DNA of 45,098 nucleotides, from the NCBI RefSeq assembly GCF_000239795.1, contig NZ_CAFJ01000463.1:1-45098 (forward strand), read 5' to 3'. The stretch is from Bradyrhizobium sp. STM 3809 (GTDB lineage Bacteria > Pseudomonadota > Alphaproteobacteria > Rhizobiales > Xanthobacteraceae). Of this stretch, positions 26,674 to 34,094 are shown piece by piece. Positions within the stretch are counted from its first letter, which is position 1. Each line of letters opens with the position of its first letter. Below the pieces are notes generated by a model. The model worked only from the letters and a program-made list of their open reading frames with translations. It was not told where the DNA came from and ran no database searches. The translations under genes and the position numbers were made by a program.

Positions 26674-27284
26674 GCGACCACAGTATTCCCTCTGATCAGA
26701 GCGCGCTCCTGATCGTTGACCTGCAGAACGACTTCCTCGACCCCAAGGGCGCCTATGGCCGCGCCGGCCAGACGGCGGCCGACATCGCCGCGCTGCCGCC
26801 GCGGATCAAGCCGTTCGCCGACCTGATGCGGAGCAAGGGCGGCTTCGTGATCTCGACGCAGTTCACCTTGGTGCCGGCCAAGGGCGGTGAGCCCCTGATC
26901 TCGCCGCATCTGAAGCAGCTGCGGCCGTTCCTCGCCAAGGGCGATTTCCTGCCCGGCGCCTGGGGCCATCAGCTCGTCGACCTGCTGCAGCCCGCGGATG
27001 TCACGATCGAGAAGATCGCGTACTCCGCGTTCTACATGACGCGGCTGGAATGGGTGCTGCGCAAATGCCGCGTCGAAAAACTCTACGTCGCCGGCATCGT
27101 CACCAATGGCGGCGTGGCGTCGACGGTGCGCGACGCGCATATCCGCGATTTCGAGACGGTCGTGCTGGAGGACGGCTGCGCGGCGTTCACCGCGGAGACG
27201 CATGTCACCGCGATCGCGGCGCTCAAGCCGGTATGCCGCGTGGCTTCGATCGCTGAGGCGATGACGGAGCTGGCGGCGGCATGA
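26670..27284 (+). CDS. Isochorismatase-fold hydrolase lacking the cysteine nucleophile
   Basis: A 204-residue protein of the isochorismatase-like fold. The catalytic Asp (VDLQNDF, D17) and Lys (EKIAYSAF, K115) are present. At the position of the nucleophilic cysteine (family TNxCVxxTxxDA) it reads TNGGVASTVRDA, with Gly148 in place of Cys. True isochorismatases (EntB, PhzD) also have Gly here and cleave vinyl ethers, whereas amidases of this fold (maleamate amidase NicF, carbamoylsarcosine amidohydrolase) need the Cys. An amidase role is therefore doubtful, although the position after HyuBA would suggest one. It overlaps HyuA by four bases. No other isochorismate-pathway gene is nearby. Confidence 0.87.
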   Translation: MSDHSIPSDQSALLIVDLQNDFLDPKGAYGRAGQTAADIAALPPRIKPFADLMRSKGGFVISTQFTLVPAKGGEPLISPHLKQLRPFLAKGDFLPGAWGHQLVDLLQPADVTIEKIAYSAFYMTRLEWVLRKCRVEKLYVAGIVTNGGVASTVRDAHIRDFETVVLEDGCAAFTAETHVTAIAALKPVCRVASIAEAMTELAAA

Positions 27285-27309
27285 GAGGCACGAGCGCCGG
27301 CGATGGGGG

Positions 27310-27425
27310 CCTCATGGTTCGAGACGCGCCGAAGACGGCGCTCCTCACCATGAGGGGTGACATCAATGCCGCAACGAACATCCTCGTCCTGAGGAGCGCG
27401 CCGCAGGCGCGCGTCTCGAAGGACG
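27310..27425. repeat. Dispersed palindromic repeat, family A, two tandem units
   Basis: Unit one, 27310-27355, is the family A element in the opposite orientation to copy 1 (arms CCTCATGGT/ACCATGAGG). Unit two, 27385-27425, has arms CGTCCT/AGGACG and a core GAGGAGCGCGCC...CGCGTCTCGA sharing the family's GAGGAGC and CGTCTCGA boxes. They fill the 166-bp gap before the flavoprotein gene, inside what otherwise looks like one operon. Confidence 0.8.
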
Positions 27426-27450
27426 GCCGCTTGCGTGGTGAGGGACGCAC

Positions 27451-28830
27451 ATGAGCGCGATCGAGATCATCGACCACGCGCCGGAGCTCGCCGTCGACTG
27501 CCTGATCATCGGCGCCGGTGCGGCGGGGCTCGTCGCGGCGCTGTCGGCGGTCGAGAGTGGCGAGAGCGTGCTCGTGCTGGAGCGCGATGCCGTGCCGCAG
27601 GGCTCGACGGCGCTGTCGGCGGGACTCATTCCAGCCGCGGGCACGCGCTGGCAGGCGGCGCTCGGTATCGACGACAGCCCCGCGCGCTTCGCGGCCGACA
27701 TTATGCACAAGGCGCATGATGAGCCGGATGCGGCGCTGGTGCGGCTCGTCACCACGACCATCGGCCCGACGCTCGAATGGCTTGCCGACCGCCACCAATT
27801 GCCGTTCTCGCTGGTCGACAATTTCACCTATCCCGGCCATTCGCGCTACCGCATGCACGGTCTGCCGAGCCGCGCCGGACGCGAGCTGATCGACCGCCTG
27901 CGCACCGCGGCCGAGAGCGCCGGCATCGACATCCTCTGCGACGCGCATGCGACGACCTTGCTGGTCGATCGCGCGCAGCGCATCGTCGGGATGCGCTTCA
28001 CGCGACCTGACGGCAGCAGCGACGAGATCGGCTGCGGCCGCCTGATCCTCGCCTGCAGCGGCTATGGCGGCAATCCGGTGTTGGTCGCCCGGCACATCCC
28101 CGACCTGGCGAGCGCAACCTATTTCGGCCATGTCGGCAACCAGGGCGATGCGCTGGTCTGGGGCGAGCAGCTCGGCGCGGCGACGCGCCATCTCGGCGGC
28201 CATCAGGGCCACGGCTCGGTCGCGCATCCCGCCGGCATTCTCATCAGTTGGGCCACCATCACCGAGGGCGGCTTCCAGGTGAATGCGAACGGAGAGCGCT
28301 TCTCCAACGAGGCCTCGGGCTATTCCGAGCAGGCGGCCCATGTGCTGTCGCAACCGGACGGCATCGCCTGGACCATCTTCGACGCGCGCATCGCCGGCAT
28401 CGCCGCGCAGTTCGAGGATTTCCGCAACGCCGTCGCGCATGGCGCCGTGCTCGAGGCGGACGATGTTGCGAGCCTCGCCGCAGCGATGCGCGTGCCGCCC
28501 GCAGTTCTTGCCGCGACTTGCGCTGATGTGAACGAGGCCAAGGCGCAGCAGCGCACCGACCGCTTCGGCCGCAGCTTCGCCGACGTGCCGCAGCTCGCGC
28601 CGCCGTATCGCGCGGTGAAGGTCACCGGCGCGCTGTTCCACACGCAAGGCGGCCTCGTCATCGACGATCGCGCGCGTGTCGTGCGCAAGGACGGCACCGC
28701 GATCGAGAACCTCTACGCAGCCGGCGGCGCTGCCTGCGGCGTCTCCGGCGCCGATGCGTCGGGCTATCTCTCGGGCAACGGCCTGCTCACCGCCGTCGCG
28801 CTCGGCCGCGTTGCCGGGCTCGCGCGCTGA
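27451..28830 (+). CDS. FAD-binding dehydrogenase, fumarate reductase/3-ketosteroid dehydrogenase-like
   Basis: A 459-residue flavoprotein with the FAD-binding GAGAAGLVAALSAVESGE at about residues 24-41 and the C-terminal closing segment LYAAGGAACGVSGADASGYL. The layout is that of FrdA/SdhA-, urocanate-reductase- and ketosteroid-dehydrogenase-like enzymes, which add or remove hydrogens across a C-C bond next to a carbonyl. No fused heme or Fe-S domain and no export signal are seen, so it is cytoplasmic. It is the last gene of the plus-strand island; its stop lies one base from the stop of the convergent permease gene. In the proposed pathway it could interconvert saturated and unsaturated forms of the ring or acid. 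Specific reaction unknown. Confidence 0.87.
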   Translation: MSAIEIIDHAPELAVDCLIIGAGAAGLVAALSAVESGESVLVLERDAVPQGSTALSAGLIPAAGTRWQAALGIDDSPARFAADIMHKAHDEPDAALVRLVTTTIGPTLEWLADRHQLPFSLVDNFTYPGHSRYRMHGLPSRAGRELIDRLRTAAESAGIDILCDAHATTLLVDRAQRIVGMRFTRPDGSSDEIGCGRLILACSGYGGNPVLVARHIPDLASATYFGHVGNQGDALVWGEQLGAATRHLGGHQGHGSVAHPAGILISWATITEGGFQVNANGERFSNEASGYSEQAAHVLSQPDGIAWTIFDARIAGIAAQFEDFRNAVAHGAVLEADDVASLAAAMRVPPAVLAATCADVNEAKAQQRTDRFGRSFADVPQLAPPYRAVKVTGALFHTQGGLVIDDRARVVRKDGTAIENLYAAGGAACGVSGADASGYLSGNGLLTAVALGRVAGLAR

Positions 28831-28831
28831 G

Positions 28832-29599
28832 TCAGCGCCGCGCGGCCTGCCAGCGCAGCAGCCGGCTCTCGGCGGCGCTCATCGCCAGCGCGGTGACGTA
28901 GCCGATCACGCCGAGCAGCATCACGCCGGCGAACAGATCGGCGGAGCGGAACGCGCGCGCCGACAGCAGCACCCATTGGCCGAGGCCGTCGAGGCCGGCA
29001 AGCATCTCGCAGACGACGGCAAGGATCAGCGCCACGGTCAGGCTCAGCCGCATGCCGGCGAGAATGTCGGGCGCCGCCGAGGGCAGCGCGATCTTGAAGA
29101 TGACAGCGAGCCGCGGCATGTGCAGCACGCGCGCCACTTCATACAGCCGCGGCTCGACCGCGGCGAAGCCGTGGATGGTGCCGAGTAGCAGCGGCCACAG
29201 CGAGCCGAACGCGATCACGGCCAGCGCCATGCCCTGCGACAGGCCGAGCGCCGCAATCGCGACCGGAATGATCGCCGACACCGGCAGCGGCCGCAGCAGC
29301 TCCAGCGTCGGCGCGACGTAGAGGCGCATCGTCTTGGACGAGCCGATCATCGCGCCGAGCGCGATGCCGGCGATCGAGGCCAGCAGCCAGCCATAGGCCA
29401 TGTGGGTGAGCGTGCCGACCAGCTTGGCCAGGAGATCGCCGCTCGTGAAACCGCGCATCAGCGAGGCCCAGGCGCGATCCGGGCCAGGCAGGAAGACCGG
29501 CGATATCCAGCGGTGATCGGCCGCGAACTGCCACAGCGCGATGACGCCGGCCGCGACGGCGAAGCTGGCGAGGCGCCAGCCGAGGACCGACCATCTCAT
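28832..29599 (-). CDS. ABC transporter permease, TauC/SsuC type (second permease)
   Basis: Membrane subunit of a nitrate/sulfonate/taurine-type importer, 255 residues, with about six hydrophobic helices and the EAA-type cytoplasmic loop (EVARVLHMPRLAVIFKIALPSAAPDI). The start is ATG 29597-29599, overlapping the upstream permease stop by four bases. This is the last gene of the five-gene minus-strand unit (binding protein, regulator, ATPase, two permeases). Having two different permeases suggests a heterodimeric channel, as in some pyrimidine/thiamine-precursor (ThiXY-like) importers. Confidence 0.9.
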   Translation of the reverse strand: MRWSVLGWRLASFAVAAGVIALWQFAADHRWISPVFLPGPDRAWASLMRGFTSGDLLAKLVGTLTHMAYGWLLASIAGIALGAMIGSSKTMRLYVAPTLELLRPLPVSAIIPVAIAALGLSQGMALAVIAFGSLWPLLLGTIHGFAAVEPRLYEVARVLHMPRLAVIFKIALPSAAPDILAGMRLSLTVALILAVVCEMLAGLDGLGQWVLLSARAFRSADLFAGVMLLGVIGYVTALAMSAAESRLLRWQAARR

Positions 29600-30363
29600 G
29601 CGCCGTCTCCGGTCAAAGCCGCGCGGCCGAACAGCGTCGTCTGCGCGGCCATCAGCGCGGCATTGAGCACGAAGCCGGTGACGCCGATCCACACCAGATA
29701 GGCCAGCATCAGGTCCGGCCGCAGCGCCTGCTGCGCGGTCATGATGCCGGCGCCGAGGCCGAGCGGGTTGATCGCGATCTCCACCGTGACGGCCACGATC
29801 AGCGCGATGCCGGCGGCGAGCCGGAAGGCGAGGAAGATGCGGGGCAGGGCGGCGGGAATGACGATCTTCCTGACACGGTCGAGCTGCGTCAGCCGCAGCA
29901 CGCGCGCGACCTCGATCAGCCGCGGCTCGATGCCGCCGACCGCGGCGCGCGTCATGATCAGCACCGGCCAGACGCAGGCGAAGGCGACGATCGCGATCTC
30001 CATGCGATAGCCGAAGCCGAGCGCGATCAGCGCGATCGGCAGCAGCGCCACCGAGGGGATCGGCCTGATGGCTTCGATCGTGACCTCCATCAGCCGGTTG
30101 AGGATGTGCGAGAGGCCGAGCGCGATGCCGAGCGCCAGCCCGATGGCGCCGCCGAGCGCGAGGCCGGCAAAGGCCGAGGCCAGCGTGTCGCGTGTTGCGA
30201 TCAAGAGCGAGCCGTCGGTCAGCGCGCCCGCAAGCGCGAGCGCGATCGCGCTCGGCGGCGCCAGCGAGTCGCTCTGCACGGCAGCAAGCCGCATCGCAGC
30301 TTCGAAGGCGAGCAGCGCCGCGAGCGGCAGCAGCAGCGGCTTGAGACGCTCCGGCATGCTCAT
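29596..30363 (-). CDS. ABC transporter permease, TauC/SsuC type (first permease)
   Basis: Paralogous permease of the same length (255 residues). The PIPSVALLPIALIALGFGYR segment and the EAA loop (EVARVLRLTQLDRVRKIVIP) are family hallmarks. It overlaps the ATPase gene upstream and the second permease downstream by four bases each. The two permeases share the EVARVL loop but differ widely elsewhere, so they are old paralogues rather than a recent duplication. Confidence 0.9.
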   Translation of the reverse strand: MSMPERLKPLLLPLAALLAFEAAMRLAAVQSDSLAPPSAIALALAGALTDGSLLIATRDTLASAFAGLALGGAIGLALGIALGLSHILNRLMEVTIEAIRPIPSVALLPIALIALGFGYRMEIAIVAFACVWPVLIMTRAAVGGIEPRLIEVARVLRLTQLDRVRKIVIPAALPRIFLAFRLAAGIALIVAVTVEIAINPLGLGAGIMTAQQALRPDLMLAYLVWIGVTGFVLNAALMAAQTTLFGRAALTGDGA

Positions 30364-31163
30364 TCGCTCGCCTTGATGAAGTCGAACAGGGCGCGGCGCA
30401 GCCGCAGGAATTCCGGGTGCTCGCGCGTCGCCAATTGGTCGCGCGGCCGCGGCAGGTCGACCGTCAATTCCAGTCCGACCCGGCCCGGATGCGGCAGCAG
30501 GCCGACGACGCGGTCGCCGAGATAGATCGCCTCTTCCAGGTCATGCGTGACGAACACGACGGTGGCGCCGGTCGCGGCCACCAGCGCCAGCATCTCGTCC
30601 TGCAGGCCCTGCCGCGTCATCGCGTCGAGCGCGCCGAACGGCTCGTCCATCAGCAGCACCTTCGGATCCTGCGCGAGGCAGCGCGCGATCTGCAGCCGCT
30701 GCTGCATGCCGCCCGACATCTCCGTCGGATATTTCGCGGCATGGCCGGCGAGCCCCACCTTGGCCAGCAGCTCGGTGATGCGCGCTTCGCGCTGCGCGGC
30801 GGGCATGCCGATGGTCTCCAAAGCCAGCGAGATGTTGCCGGCCGCGGTACGCCACGGCAGCAGCGCCTTGCCGTAGTCCTGGAACACGACCGCGATCTCG
30901 CGGCGGGGCGCGCGCATCGGCTCGCCCTCGAAACGCACGCTGCCGCCGGTCGGCTGATACAGCCCGGCCGCGAGCCGCAGCGCCGTGGTCTTGCCGCAGC
31001 CGGAGGCGCCGACCACGCACAGGATTTCGCCGGCCGAGACCTCCAGGCTGATCGTGTCGATGATCGCCTTGCCGCCGAGGGTCAGCGCGACGTTGTCGAA
31101 CGCGATCTGCGCCCGCGCAGGCGGGGGAGATGCTTGCACCAAAGCGAGGGCGGGCTCTGCCAT
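30360..31163 (-). CDS. ABC transporter ATP-binding protein, TauB/SsuB type
   Basis: ATPase subunit of 267 residues. Walker A GASGCGKTT, signature MSGGMQQRLQIARCLA, Walker B VLLMDEPFGALDAMTR and the switch FVTHDLEEAI are intact and characteristic of the nitrate/taurine/sulfonate family. The start ATG at 31161-31163 lies one base past the regulator stop. It drives the importer formed with the two downstream permeases. Confidence 0.92.
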   Translation of the reverse strand: MAEPALALVQASPPPARAQIAFDNVALTLGGKAIIDTISLEVSAGEILCVVGASGCGKTTALRLAAGLYQPTGGSVRFEGEPMRAPRREIAVVFQDYGKALLPWRTAAGNISLALETIGMPAAQREARITELLAKVGLAGHAAKYPTEMSGGMQQRLQIARCLAQDPKVLLMDEPFGALDAMTRQGLQDEMLALVAATGATVVFVTHDLEEAIYLGDRVVGLLPHPGRVGLELTVDLPRPRDQLATREHPEFLRLRRALFDFIKASE

Positions 31164-31164
31164 C

Positions 31165-31860
31165 TCAGGTTCCCTTTGATGGAGGATAGACGATGCTGAT
31201 CGTCGAGCGCAGATGCGCCTCGAGCCGCGCCTGGGCGGTGGCATCGCGCGCGAGCACGAGATCGGCCAGCGCCTCGTGCTCCCGGATGAAGCCGCCGCCA
31301 TCGTCGAAGCTGCGCATCATCACGCGGCGATAGCGATAGGCCTGGTCGTAGAGGTCGGAATGGGCGGCGAGCAGGCGGGGCGATCCGCAGGCCTGCAGCA
31401 GCGCGGTGTGAAACGCCTTGTGCAACCGGTCGAACTCCGGCGCGCCCTCGCGAAACTCGCTTTGCATGCGCTGGATGTAGCGGCGCATCTGATGCAGCGC
31501 GGCGATGATGCCGGCCTCCCAGGAGTCACCGCCATTCTGCATCGCGAGAAGCAGCGCCTCCTTCTCCACCATTGTGCGCATGCGCGTGATGTCGATCAGA
31601 TCCTCGCGGCTGACCTCGGCGACGCGAAAGCCGCGCTGGCCGATGCCGACGATCAGGCCGCGCGACACCAGCCGCGACAGTCCCTCGCGCACCGGCGTCG
31701 GTCCGATTTCGTAGCGCCTGGCGAGCTCGACGATCCCGAGCCGCGAGCCGGGGGGGAGCACGCCGGCGACGATGTCGCGCTCGATCAGCGCGGCGGCGCG
31801 CTCGCTCAGCGTGTCGCCGCCGGCCGGCTCGGTCTGCGGGATCGGGGGCGGGGCCGTCAT
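31165..31860 (-). CDS. GntR-family regulator, FCD (FadR-type) subfamily
   Basis: A 231-residue regulator with an N-terminal winged helix (GSRLGIVELARRYEIGPTPV, then REGLSRLVSRGL and the wing FRVAEVSRED) and an all-helical FCD effector domain. In the FCD the metal-binding pattern expected around an Asp and three His is partly visible (FDRLHKAFHTALL, REHEALADLVLARD). It starts within the stop of the binding protein (TGATG overlap at 31858-31862) and ends one base before the ATPase gene, so it is made as part of the transporter operon. FCD regulators usually sense carboxylic acids. The likely site is the direct repeat at 32850-32864. Confidence 0.92.
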   Translation of the reverse strand: MTAPPPIPQTEPAGGDTLSERAAALIERDIVAGVLPPGSRLGIVELARRYEIGPTPVREGLSRLVSRGLIVGIGQRGFRVAEVSREDLIDITRMRTMVEKEALLLAMQNGGDSWEAGIIAALHQMRRYIQRMQSEFREGAPEFDRLHKAFHTALLQACGSPRLLAAHSDLYDQAYRYRRVMMRSFDDGGGFIREHEALADLVLARDATAQARLEAHLRSTISIVYPPSKGT

Positions 31861-32798
31861 CAGTCGAGGATCAGCTTGTTGAGGTCGAGCTCGCCCTGCA
31901 GCATCTTCTGCGTCGACATCACGTCGATCCACCACGCGAGTTGCTCGGGCTTCAGTACCGGCTCGGCGTGGTTCGGCGTCGTCAGCTTGACGAGGTCGAG
32001 CGGCTGCTTGGTGAACTTGGCGATCGCCGCCGAGGCCTTGTCGCGATCGTTGTTGACGATCGGGGCCGCCTCGGCGATCGCCGCTCGGAATTTCTTCACC
32101 GTCTCCGGATTCTTCTCCGCCCATTCGCGCGACGCCGCATAGAAGATGATCGGCTCGGTGCGCGCGAGCTCGGCGGCATAGCGCGCGCCGACGGTGCCGA
32201 GATTGGCATTGGTCATGCGCATCACGAACGGCTCGGCGGTGAGCACCGCGTCGACGCCGCCGGACTTGATGGTGTCGGCCATGGTCGGGAACGTCACCTC
32301 GACGAAGTTGATGCTCTTCGGGTCGACGCCCTTCTCCACCAGCCATTTCACGAACAACACGTGCAGGAACGCGCCGATGCCGGGCGCGCCGACCTTCTTG
32401 CCCCTGAAATCCTGCGGGCCGGTGATGGTGACGCCGTTGCGGACGAAGGCCGCGATCGCGTCGTTCGAGGTCTTGTTCATGATCGAGGCGCCGGCAACGG
32501 CGACGAGATCGAGCCCGCCGTCGGCGGCCTGCAGGAACACGGTCGAGGTCGGCCCGCCGATCTGGATCGAGTTGGAGAGGATGGCGGCGGGAATGTTCGA
32601 GTTGATGCCGATCAGCACCATCTCGGCGTCGAGGCCGTGCTTCTTGAAGAGACCCTCGTCGACCGCGATCATCGCGGACGCGCAGTCCGAGGTGGCCGTG
32701 CAGCCGATCTGGATCTTCTCGGCCTTCGCTGGGCTCAGCGCCAGGGCGAGCGCCGTGAGCGCTGACCCGACCAGCGCACGCATGACCAGATGACCCAT
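31860..32798 (-). CDS. ABC transporter substrate-binding protein, NMT1/TauA-like
   Basis: Periplasmic binding protein of 312 residues with a Sec signal (MRALVGSALTALALALSPAKA, counted from residue 6) cleaved near AKA-EKIQ. The mature part follows the NMT1/TauA type II fold: VDEGLFKKHGLDAEMV, then LSNSIQIGGPTSTVFLQA and FRGKKVGAPGIGAFLHVLFV. Such proteins bind sulfonates, pyrimidines, riboflavin-like or aromatic compounds. ATG 32796-32798 has a good GGGAGG site. It is the first gene of its operon, divergent from the FAH-family gene 98 bp away. Confidence 0.91.
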   Translation of the reverse strand: MGHLVMRALVGSALTALALALSPAKAEKIQIGCTATSDCASAMIAVDEGLFKKHGLDAEMVLIGINSNIPAAILSNSIQIGGPTSTVFLQAADGGLDLVAVAGASIMNKTSNDAIAAFVRNGVTITGPQDFRGKKVGAPGIGAFLHVLFVKWLVEKGVDPKSINFVEVTFPTMADTIKSGGVDAVLTAEPFVMRMTNANLGTVGARYAAELARTEPIIFYAASREWAEKNPETVKKFRAAIAEAAPIVNNDRDKASAAIAKFTKQPLDLVKLTTPNHAEPVLKPEQLAWWIDVMSTQKMLQGELDLNKLILD

Positions 32799-32835
32799 CA
32801 CTGCCTCCCTCCCGGAGATCCCTTCCGGACCCCTC

Positions 32836-32870
32836 TTGTTTATCGATATTTTGTATGTTTGTATATTTTC
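32836..32870. promoter_or_regulatory. AT-rich divergent promoter region with TTTGTAT direct repeat
   Basis: In this GC-rich window the patch is conspicuous: TTTGTAT at 32850-32856 and again at 32858-32864 (8-bp period), next to the palindrome TATCGATA (32841-32848). TTGTTT at 32836-32841 with TTGTAT 17 bp on could be a rightward promoter for the FAH-family gene, and the opposite strand offers TTGGAA as a -35 for the transporter. It is the probable target of the FCD-type GntR regulator. Confidence 0.5.
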
Positions 32871-32895
32871 CAACAGAACACAAGGGGAGGCCGGC

Positions 32896-33885
32896 GTGAA
32901 ACTTGCGACATTTCGAACCGAGGGCAGGGAGCGGATCGGCGTGGTCCACGCCGGCGATCGCAAGCTCTTCGACCTGGCCGCGGCCGCCGACCGCGCCGGT
33001 CAGGTCAATCCGGCCTTCGCCTCGATGCTGTCGCTGATCGACGCCGGCGATGCCGCGCTCGATGCGGCGCGCGCGCTGGTCGAGCGCTACGGTGGCGATG
33101 CGGATCTGTCGCGCGATGTCGCGGGCACGGAGCTGCTGGCGCCGGTGCCGGAGCCGCGCCAGATGCGCGACGGCATGTCGTTTCCGCTGCACATCCTGCA
33201 GGCGCCGCGCGGCCAGCGGAAGCTCGCGGCGCGCCAGCGCGGCGACACCGAGGAACTGGCGCGCATCGATGCCGAGCCGCTCGGCGAATTGCCCGACGTG
33301 TATCGCAAGGTGCCGATCTTCTACATCACCAACCGCTTCAGCGTGCGCGGCCCCGGCACGGTCGTGAAATGGCCGCGCTACAGCCAGGTGATGGACTACG
33401 AGCTGGAGTTCGGAATCATCACCAAGGGCCGCGGCAAGGACATCCCGGCCTCGAAGGCGCGCGACCACATCTTCGGCTTCACCATCTTCAACGACTTCTC
33501 CGCGCGCGACACTCAGCGCATCGAGATGGAGGGCCGCCTCGGCCCCTCCAAGGGCAAGAGCTTCGACGGCGGCAACGTCATGGGTCCGTGGATCGTGACG
33601 CCCGACGAGATCGGCGATCCCTATCGCCTGGCGATGGAGGCGCGCGTCAACGGCGAGGTGCGCTCGCGCGGCGTCAGCGAGGGCATGCTGTTCTCTTTCG
33701 AGGAGCTGATCGCCCATATCAGCAAGGACGAGACCCTGATGCCCGGCGAGTTCATCGGCTCGGGCACCGTCGGCAATGGCTGCGGCCTCGAGCTCGGCTG
33801 GTATCTCGCGCATGGCGACGTGATCGAGCTCGAGGTCGAGAAGATCGGCGTGCTCAAGAACAAGGTCGAGCGGCAGGACGTCTGA
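32896..33885 (+). CDS. Fumarylacetoacetate hydrolase-family protein
   Basis: A 329-residue FAH-family enzyme (C-C hydrolase, decarboxylase or hydratase acting on oxoacids, metal dependent). Family segments are YCITN-like FYITNRFSVRGPG, YELEFGIITKGRGKDI (the E-x-E metal ligands), FGFTIFNDFSARD and NVMGPWIVTPDEIGDP, ending FIGSGTVGNGCGLELGWYLA. The longer N-terminal region distinguishes it from the shorter second FAH protein at 36932. The start is GTG 32896, eight bases after GGGGAGG. It is transcribed divergently from the NMT1-type transporter and probably belongs to the same regulon, cleaving or hydrating a metabolite of the imported compound. Confidence 0.9.
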   Translation: MKLATFRTEGRERIGVVHAGDRKLFDLAAAADRAGQVNPAFASMLSLIDAGDAALDAARALVERYGGDADLSRDVAGTELLAPVPEPRQMRDGMSFPLHILQAPRGQRKLAARQRGDTEELARIDAEPLGELPDVYRKVPIFYITNRFSVRGPGTVVKWPRYSQVMDYELEFGIITKGRGKDIPASKARDHIFGFTIFNDFSARDTQRIEMEGRLGPSKGKSFDGGNVMGPWIVTPDEIGDPYRLAMEARVNGEVRSRGVSEGMLFSFEELIAHISKDETLMPGEFIGSGTVGNGCGLELGWYLAHGDVIELEVEKIGVLKNKVERQDV

Positions 33886-33916
33886 TCCGGCCGACGAGAC
33901 AACAACCGCCCTCGCA

Positions 33917-34044
33917 GTCATTCCGGGGCAAGGCCGCAGGCCTTGAACCCGGAATCCCGAGATTGCCTTGCGTCCGGTGTGACTCAGTTCGAGATTCCGG
34001 GTTCAATCGTCAAGGCAAAGCCTTGCCGATTGCCCCGGAATGAC
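33917..34044. repeat. Long palindromic intergenic repeat, family C
   Basis: Exact outer arms GTCATTCCGGGGCA (33917-33930) and TGCCCCGGAATGAC (34031-34044) enclose inner arms GAACCCGGAAT and ATTCCGGGTTC, so the 128-bp element can fold into a long double hairpin. From memory it is a common Bradyrhizobium intergenic repeat. Only one copy is in this window. It separates the FAH-family and cyclase genes. Confidence 0.85.
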
Positions 34045-34094
34045 CGCACTCAGCTTCGTGATACTGAAACAACAAACGTAGAGAGGACCCGCCC

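Noticed and set aside
26670..27284. Calling the isochorismatase-fold protein a maleamate amidase
   Set aside because: Attractive for the proposed pathway, but the nucleophilic Cys is replaced by Gly148, so the activity cannot be assumed.
31165..33921. A 918-codon minus-strand frame reading through the FCD regulator
   Set aside because: Only its last 231 codons are the real regulator; the upstream part is out of frame with the binding protein and antisense to the FAH-family gene.
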